Source: CAIWMF01 sp964402065 (GTDB lineage Bacteria > Verrucomicrobiota > Verrucomicrobiia > Chthoniobacterales > UBA6821). Taken from it: DNA of 64,000 bases. Below, in pieces: positions 59,889-64,000 of the stretch. A model generated the notes under the pieces. That model was not told the DNA's origin and searched no databases. It was given only the letters and a program-made list of their open reading frames with translations. The stretch spans positions 107,396 to 171,395 of the forward strand of contig CAYOAN010000006.1 in the NCBI GenBank assembly GCA_964402065.1, read 5' to 3'. A program made the translations under genes and the position numbers. The first letter of the stretch is position 1; each line of letters begins with the position of its first letter.

Positions 59889-59937
59889 ATATCATGAACT
59901 GGCACCAAAATATGCAATATCAGGGACTGACCCCTTT
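59889..59937 (+). repeat. Family C palindrome, right part
   Basis: ATATCATGAACTGGCACCAA followed by AATATGCAATATCAGGGACT and GACCCCTT completes the palindrome begun at 59649. Confidence 0.8.
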
Positions 59938-59941
59938 GGCG

Positions 59942-61474
59942 CTAATGACGGAAATGGCGGCGTCCGGTAAAAACCATGGCCATGTTTCGTTGATCGGCAG
60001 CGGCAATGATTTCTTGATCGCGCAACGAGCCTCCTGGCTGGATTGCAGCTGTAGCGCCTGCATCAGCTGCAGCCAGAAGCCCATCTGGAAATGGGAAAAA
60101 AGCATCACTGCAGACAACGCTTCCCTTCAGCGACAGACCAGCTTCGGTAGCCTTCCAGACAGCGATGCGTGAGGCATCAACGCGAGACATTTGGCCTGCG
60201 CCAATTCCAAGAGTCCGATCACGACTTACATAAACAATCGCATTGCTCTTCACGTGCTTGACGACTTTCCATCCAAACTCCATGGCCTCTAACTCTTCAC
60301 GCGTTGGAGGTCGGCTTGTCACAACATTGTGTTCCATGAGGCCAATCTTCCCGCCATTGTCGATATCTGCATCTTGAACTAAGAGGCCGCCAACCACAGA
60401 ACGAATGTCACGTGGTGTGAGAGGAATCGGCTGGAGGAGTCGCATCAAGCGAAGATTTTTTTTCTTTTGCAATAAGGCGCGTGCCGTTGGCTCAAATTCA
60501 GGAGCAATGATGACTTCGCTAAAAATTTCGGAAATATCTCGTGCAAGTTCTTCGGTAATAGGGCGGTTAACAATGATGACCCCACCAAAAGGAGCAGAGC
60601 GATCGGTTGCAAATGCTTTTTCCCAAGCCGCGCAGAGGTCATCATCGCTGCCAACACCACACGGATTGTTATGCTTGAGAATAGCAACGGTGGGGCGTTC
60701 AAACTCTGCTATGAGGCGTGTTGCGGCAGTAATGTCGAGAATGTTGTTAAAGGAAAGATCCTTGCCGTGAAGCTGCTCAAAATAATCGAAAAAATTGCCA
60801 TAGAGTTCGGCATTTTGGTGAGGATTTTCACCATAACGAAGGTGACTTGCTTGCGGAAATTTGAGAGAGAGCGCCGTGTCCGTGACGACTTCGCCATCAA
60901 GGTAAGAGCTAATAGCGTGATCATAAGCCGCCGTCATCGCAAACGCTTTGACCGCCAATCGCGCACGGAGTTCAGGAGTTGTTTTTCCGTCATGCTCTTT
61001 CATCAATTCCAAAATGCGAGGATAATCATTGGGGTCAACAACGACGGTGACAGATTCTTGATTTTTGGCGGCGCTCCGAATCATCGAAGGACCACCGATG
61101 TCGATTTGTTCAATGGCTTCTTCGAGCGTGGTTCCTTTTTTGGCAACCGTTTCGACGAAGGGGTAAAGATTCACGCAGACAAGATCAATGGGAGGGATGT
61201 CATGTTCAGCTGCTTGAGCTTCATGAGTTGGCTGATTTCGACGATACAGTAAGCCTCCATGCACTTTGGGGTGAAGCGTCTTGACGCGACCTTCCATGAT
61301 CTCGGGGAAGCCTGTGAATTCAGAAATTTCAGTGACCGGAATGTCAGCTGCTTTGAGCGCTTTTGCAGTGCCTCCCGTAGAAATAAGTTCGATGCCATGA
61401 GCGACTAAACCTCGGGCAAAATCGAGCAGGCCTGATTTATCGGAGACAGAAAGAAGAGCGCGTTGAATTTTCAT
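59942..61474 (-). CDS. purH: Bifunctional AICAR transformylase / IMP cyclohydrolase
   Basis: Last two steps of de novo IMP synthesis, 510 residues. The N-terminal cyclohydrolase (MGS-like) domain has SVSDKSGLLDFARGLVAHG, STGGTAKALK, GFPEIMEGRVKTLHPKVHGG. The transformylase half has LRYGENPHQNAELYG, ILKHNNPCGVG, TDRSAPFGGVI, SNAIVYVSRD, GIGAGQMSRVDA, DAFFPFPDGL and the C-terminal TGRRHFRH. Complements purSQL at 9-12 kb. The stop is 4 bp from a family-C repeat. Confidence 0.97.
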   Translation of the reverse strand: MKIQRALLSVSDKSGLLDFARGLVAHGIELISTGGTAKALKAADIPVTEISEFTGFPEIMEGRVKTLHPKVHGGLLYRRNQPTHEAQAAEHDIPPIDLVCVNLYPFVETVAKKGTTLEEAIEQIDIGGPSMIRSAAKNQESVTVVVDPNDYPRILELMKEHDGKTTPELRARLAVKAFAMTAAYDHAISSYLDGEVVTDTALSLKFPQASHLRYGENPHQNAELYGNFFDYFEQLHGKDLSFNNILDITAATRLIAEFERPTVAILKHNNPCGVGSDDDLCAAWEKAFATDRSAPFGGVIIVNRPITEELARDISEIFSEVIIAPEFEPTARALLQKKKNLRLMRLLQPIPLTPRDIRSVVGGLLVQDADIDNGGKIGLMEHNVVTSRPPTREELEAMEFGWKVVKHVKSNAIVYVSRDRTLGIGAGQMSRVDASRIAVWKATEAGLSLKGSVVCSDAFFPFPDGLLAAADAGATAAIQPGGSLRDQEIIAAADQRNMAMVFTGRRHFRH

Positions 61475-61623
61475 GAAAAAGAAGAGCGCTGATTATAACC
61501 GACTCACTAAGATGCAACAGCATTTTCTCTAACAGAGCTATTTATATTGAAGCAGAATGAGCCTTTAGATAGGACGAAGGGGCGCTTTTAACAGCAAAAG
61601 GGTACAGGTTCAAAACATAGGTA

Positions 61624-61836
61624 ACACTTTTTAAGGCAAAAAAAAGCTTAATAACCTTCAAAGATGCCTTGCAAAAACAACACACCTACGGACCATCTGA
61701 TCAGGGATTTTCTTCAAGCCTTACTGTTTTCATTGGCCCAACTCAACCACAGCCAAATATCACCGAAAAAATCTACCTCAACTCTCCGGTTGCTCCAGCA
61801 GGCTGGACCGCAGTCGGAAACGATGCTGCGCAATAA
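61624..61836 (+). pseudogene. Possible 3' remnant of a small secreted-protein gene
   Basis: The open frame after an in-frame TAG encodes SLTVFIGPTQPQPNITEKIY and then PVAPAGWTAVGNDAAQ before two stops (TAA TAG). The beta-like composition and a terminator 26 bp downstream suggest the end of a former or very short gene. The ending loosely recalls the secreted protein at 12675-13190. A different frame starting with ATG (61664) overlaps it but looks less protein-like. Confidence 0.3.
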
Positions 61837-61862
61837 TAGCAACAATAATTAGTAAGTTAATT

Positions 61863-61901
61863 AAACCGCGAAATTCGGAAACGTCTTTCGCGGTTTTTCT
61901 T
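61863..61901 (+). terminator. Rho-independent terminator
   Basis: AAACCGCGAAA / TTTCGCGGTTT stem, loop of about 12 bases, followed by TTCTTTTT. It follows no intact gene, only the remnant at 61624-61836. Confidence 0.85.
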
Positions 61902-61945
61902 TTTGCGTTGAGAGAGACCTTTGTGATTAAGTCTTTCTTTTGTTC

Positions 61946-62437
61946 ATGATCACGATTCGCGTTTTACAATTTGATGATTGGATGAAGTGGAAAGAACTCC
62001 GCAAAGAATCGATCTTGCTTTGCCCAACAGCCTTCGCCTCTTCTTTTGATGAAGAGATGAATGTGTCAGATCGGCAGTTTCAAGATTGGATTACCAAAAA
62101 CATCATCTTTGGAGCTTTTCATGACGACCACTTAATTGGAACGGCTGGTTTTTTCCAAATGGAATTAGCAAAGGAAAAACATCGTGGCGTCCTCTTCAGT
62201 GTTTATGTGGCGCCTGCTCATCGCCATCAAGGCGTTGCGTATCAGCTAGTGGAGCGCGTTGTTCAAGAAGCAAAAAAACGAGTCATTCAGCTGCATCTCA
62301 AGGTGGTCAGCTCGAATGTCTCTGCGGTGAACCTCTATCACAAACATGGGTTTGAAGTTTATGGAACGGAGCTCCGTTCCTTAAAATATCAAAATCAGTT
62401 TTTTAATGAGTACCTGATGGTTCTTCGCTTTGATTGA
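61946..62437 (+). CDS. GNAT family N-acetyltransferase
   Basis: 163-residue acetyltransferase. The acetyl-CoA motif A is visible as LFSVYVAPAHRHQGVAYQLV (pattern R/Q-x-x-G-x-A). VSSNVSAVNLYHKHGFEVYG is motif B. IGTAGFFQM forms the preceding strand. ATG 61946 is used rather than the TTG at 61940. Substrate unknown. It ends just before the APC permease start (31 bp), so the two are probably co-transcribed. Confidence 0.9.
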   Translation: MITIRVLQFDDWMKWKELRKESILLCPTAFASSFDEEMNVSDRQFQDWITKNIIFGAFHDDHLIGTAGFFQMELAKEKHRGVLFSVYVAPAHRHQGVAYQLVERVVQEAKKRVIQLHLKVVSSNVSAVNLYHKHGFEVYGTELRSLKYQNQFFNEYLMVLRFD

Positions 62438-62468
62438 AAAGTATGTTTCAAACAGTTTAAAGCCACAC

Positions 62469-63944
62469 ATGACAGCCCCGCTTTCCACATCCCATGCGCG
62501 TCCCAAGATTGGACTTGTCACTTGTGTTTTTTTAACAGTGGCCATCACGATTGGAAATGGAATTTATACGAGCCTCGGGTTGCAGTTGCTCACGATATCT
62601 CATGGTTTCACTATCCTCGCGCTTTGGGCCATTGGCGGACTCTGTGCCCTCTGCGGAGCCCTCTCGTATGCTGAACTTGCATCACGACTACCTCATTCGG
62701 GGGGAGAGTATTATTATCTTTCCAAAATCTATCATCCTGCACTTGGGACGATGGCAGGCGTCATCACGCTCTTCGCGGGATTTGTTGCGCCAATTTCACT
62801 TGCTTGCATGGCCTTTGGAAAATATCTCCATAGCTGCTTTCCAAGCTGCAGCCCGCTCGTGGCATCGATGGTGCTCATTAGCCTTGTGACGATTGCGCAT
62901 CTTTTTAATCTTTCATTCAGTGCCTTTTTCCAAGATTTCATCACGGGGTTTAAATTTTTACTCATCACGCTCATCCTCTATCTAGGATTTCGCTACGCCT
63001 CGATTTCCCCTCGTGTTCTGTTGCCGAGCGTAAGTATCTGGCACGAGCTCTTCCAACCAAGTTCTGGCGTTGGGCTCCTTTTTTGCTTTTATGCCTACTC
63101 CGGTTGGAACTCAATAACTTATATTGCTGATGATGTCGATGCTTCGCAGCGCACCATTGGCTGGTCTTTAGTCATCGGAACGTTGCTCGTTACAACAATT
63201 TATTTGCTGTTAAACGTGGTCTTTCTTCTTTCAGCACCATTAGAAGCTCTGCGCGGCGTGCTGGACGTAGCAACGGTCGCGGCTACACATCTTGTGGGAG
63301 ACACCGGTGGAAAAATCATGGCCCTCCTCATTGCAGGGGGATTGGTAGCAGGTGTTAGCGGTATGACTTGGATCGGGCCACGGATGACGCAAGTAATGGG
63401 ACAAAACTTGCCCGCACTTTTTTGGCTGAATCGTACGTCCTCGAGTAATATTCCATGGCGCGCAACACTCTTGCAATATGGACTAGTTATCATCGTGCTG
63501 CTCACCTCCTCCTTTAAAATGCTCCTTATTGCTACCCAGATCCCCGTGCTTTTCTGTTCGTTACTCGGAGTGCTTGGGATTGTTGTATTGCGACAACGCG
63601 AAAAAATAAATGCTCTAAAGCGTATTAAAAAAAATTATAGCCGATGCAGTACTAGGAACGAGGAGCACAGGCCCGGAGTGTATTCTGATACTCGAGGAGG
63701 CAAGCACCGGAGTGACGCCGTAATGAACGGCAATAACTTTTTTGAAAACGCTCTAGCTTTTGCATGTCCTTTTTATCCCATACCCCCACTCCTTTTCGCT
63801 ACAATCACCATGGCAGCGTTGCTCTACACCATTTTCACTGATTTTGGAGAGTCAGTTTGGGGAATTTCGATTATTATCGTGGGCTTAATGTTGCATCCTA
63901 TTTTCAAGACAAAATTTAACAACAGAAAAGGGGTCAGTCCCTGA
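62469..63944 (+). CDS. APC-family amino acid permease carrying an in-frame repeat insertion
   Basis: 491-residue APC-superfamily transporter with about 12 membrane segments. The first helix region IGLVTCVFLTVAITIGNGIY has the family's GxGIxxS/T-type unwound motif. LWAIGGLCALCGALSYAELA and LPHSGGEYYYLSKIY are diagnostic. In the late cytoplasmic loop, where relatives have a short R/K-rich stretch before PFYPIPPLLF, about 47 residues (NALKRIKKNYSRC... to ...FFENAL) are encoded by a family-B repeat. The last codons (KGVSP-stop) are encoded by a family-C repeat, so the native C terminus may be lost. ATG 62469 is preferred to the TTG at 62430. Function retained or not cannot be told. Confidence 0.85.
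   Translation: MTAPLSTSHARPKIGLVTCVFLTVAITIGNGIYTSLGLQLLTISHGFTILALWAIGGLCALCGALSYAELASRLPHSGGEYYYLSKIYHPALGTMAGVITLFAGFVAPISLACMAFGKYLHSCFPSCSPLVASMVLISLVTIAHLFNLSFSAFFQDFITGFKFLLITLILYLGFRYASISPRVLLPSVSIWHELFQPSSGVGLLFCFYAYSGWNSITYIADDVDASQRTIGWSLVIGTLLVTTIYLLLNVVFLLSAPLEALRGVLDVATVAATHLVGDTGGKIMALLIAGGLVAGVSGMTWIGPRMTQVMGQNLPALFWLNRTSSSNIPWRATLLQYGLVIIVLLTSSFKMLLIATQIPVLFCSLLGVLGIVVLRQREKINALKRIKKNYSRCSTRNEEHRPGVYSDTRGGKHRSDAVMNGNNFFENALAFACPFYPIPPLLFATITMAALLYTIFTDFGESVWGISIIIVGLMLHPIFKTKFNNRKGVSP
63613..63755. repeat. Family B palindromic element inside the permease gene
   Basis: About 143 bp bounded by GCTCTA at both ends. Arms TATTAAAAAAAATTATAGCC and AATAACTTTTTTGAAAACGC form imperfect inverted repeats. 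The core GGAACGAGGAGCAC and CACCGGAGTGACGCC matches the copy at 6666-6807. The permease reading frame remains open throughout. Confidence 0.8.
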
Positions 63945-64000
63945 TATTGCGTATTTTGGTGCCAGTCTATGATATTTGGGGTCAGTCCCTGACATTGCGT
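63928..64000 (+). repeat. Family C repeat at window end
   Basis: AAGGGGTCAGTCCCTGATAT followed by TGCGTATTTTGGTGCCAGTC, TATGATATTTGGGGTCAGTC and CCTGACATTGCGT; it continues beyond the window. It supplies the stop codon of the permease (CCC TGA). A second GGGGTCAGTCCCTGACATTG begins within the copy, suggesting tandem or truncated units. Confidence 0.8.

Larger units (their letters stand above)
61475..61945. other. Gene-free region with a short gene remnant and terminator
   Basis: 470 bases between purH and the GNAT gene. Nothing is recognised in the first ~150 bases. A 71-codon open stretch without ATG (about 61624-61836) and a strong terminator follow, described separately. Confidence 0.5.

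Noticed and set aside
60671..61252. 193-codon plus-strand frame inside purH
   Set aside because: It lies wholly antisense to a clearly conserved enzyme gene and shows no recognisable motif.
61664..61852. 62-codon ATG frame MPCKNNTPTD...
   Set aside because: Composition is unlike a protein and an overlapping frame in the same place looks more coding-like; no ribosome binding site is evident.
1..64000. tRNA or rRNA genes
   Set aside because: I looked in all intergenic regions and saw no tRNA cloverleaf or rRNA segment that I could support.

Overview
The window reads as a chromosomal segment of a Gram-negative (diderm), probably host-associated bacterium of the PVC group, most likely Verrucomicrobiota. 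This is an inference from gene content; no rRNA or other taxonomic marker is present. The diderm evidence is LPS heptose/KDO genes, lipoproteins with Lgt, and an outer-membrane secretin. The metabolic genes (de novo purine synthesis, quinone-linked PyrD, pyruvate dehydrogenase, coproheme-type HemQ) argue against a minimal obligate parasite. A type III secretin together with a SopB/IpgD-like effector and its chaperone argue for life in or on a eukaryotic host.

Layout. 1-4 kb: 3' part of mnmG, lpd, a DciA-like gene and folB. 4.5-12.4 kb: ferredoxin, heptosyltransferase-like GT9, hemQ, ispE, a secreted formylglycine-generating-enzyme-like protein and the purS-purQ-purL operon. 12.7-19.3 kb: secreted proteins of unknown function, an M42 peptidase, a shortened PgpH-like HD protein, phoH and a two-gene secreted-protein operon. 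19.6-22.9 kb: hldE kinase, gmhB and kdsB with 4-bp overlaps, convergent with lgt. 22.9-25.7 kb: a tight operon of a secreted repeat protein, a CesT-type chaperone and a SopB/IpgD-like phosphoinositide phosphatase. 25.8-29.1 kb: pdhA-pdhB-pdhC. 29.2-35.5 kb: two tail-anchored coiled-coil proteins, yggS, sctC, brnQ and a secreted protein. 35.7-47.9 kb: a 3267-residue RHS/YD-repeat protein with a serine-hydrolase-like tip, a lipoprotein overlapping its stop (candidate immunity protein), and two further tip-fragment + lipoprotein cassettes. 48.1-53.5 kb: secreted protein, polar amino-acid ABC transporter, Lrp/AsnC regulator, aminotransferase and DedA protein. 53.5-64 kb: pyrD, mnmE, a large secreted coiled-coil protein, bioF, purH, a GNAT and an APC permease.

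The window is threaded by several families of short dispersed repeats. Family A is a MITE-like element of about 165 bp with near-perfect inverted termini. Family B is a palindromic element of about 142 bp; one copy lies in frame inside the APC permease and another supplies the ispE stop codon. Family C is a REP-like palindrome starting GGGGTCAGTCCCTGATATTG, found at the toxin/immunity cassette junctions. Family D consists of CTGTAACCT-like tandem leader repeats just upstream of many start codons. Copies nest inside each other: A inside C at 59.7 kb, and A abutting a truncated B at 4.2 kb.

The two systems most worth following are the effector-chaperone operon together with the sctC secretin, and the RHS toxin with its duplicated, diversified lipoprotein cassettes.
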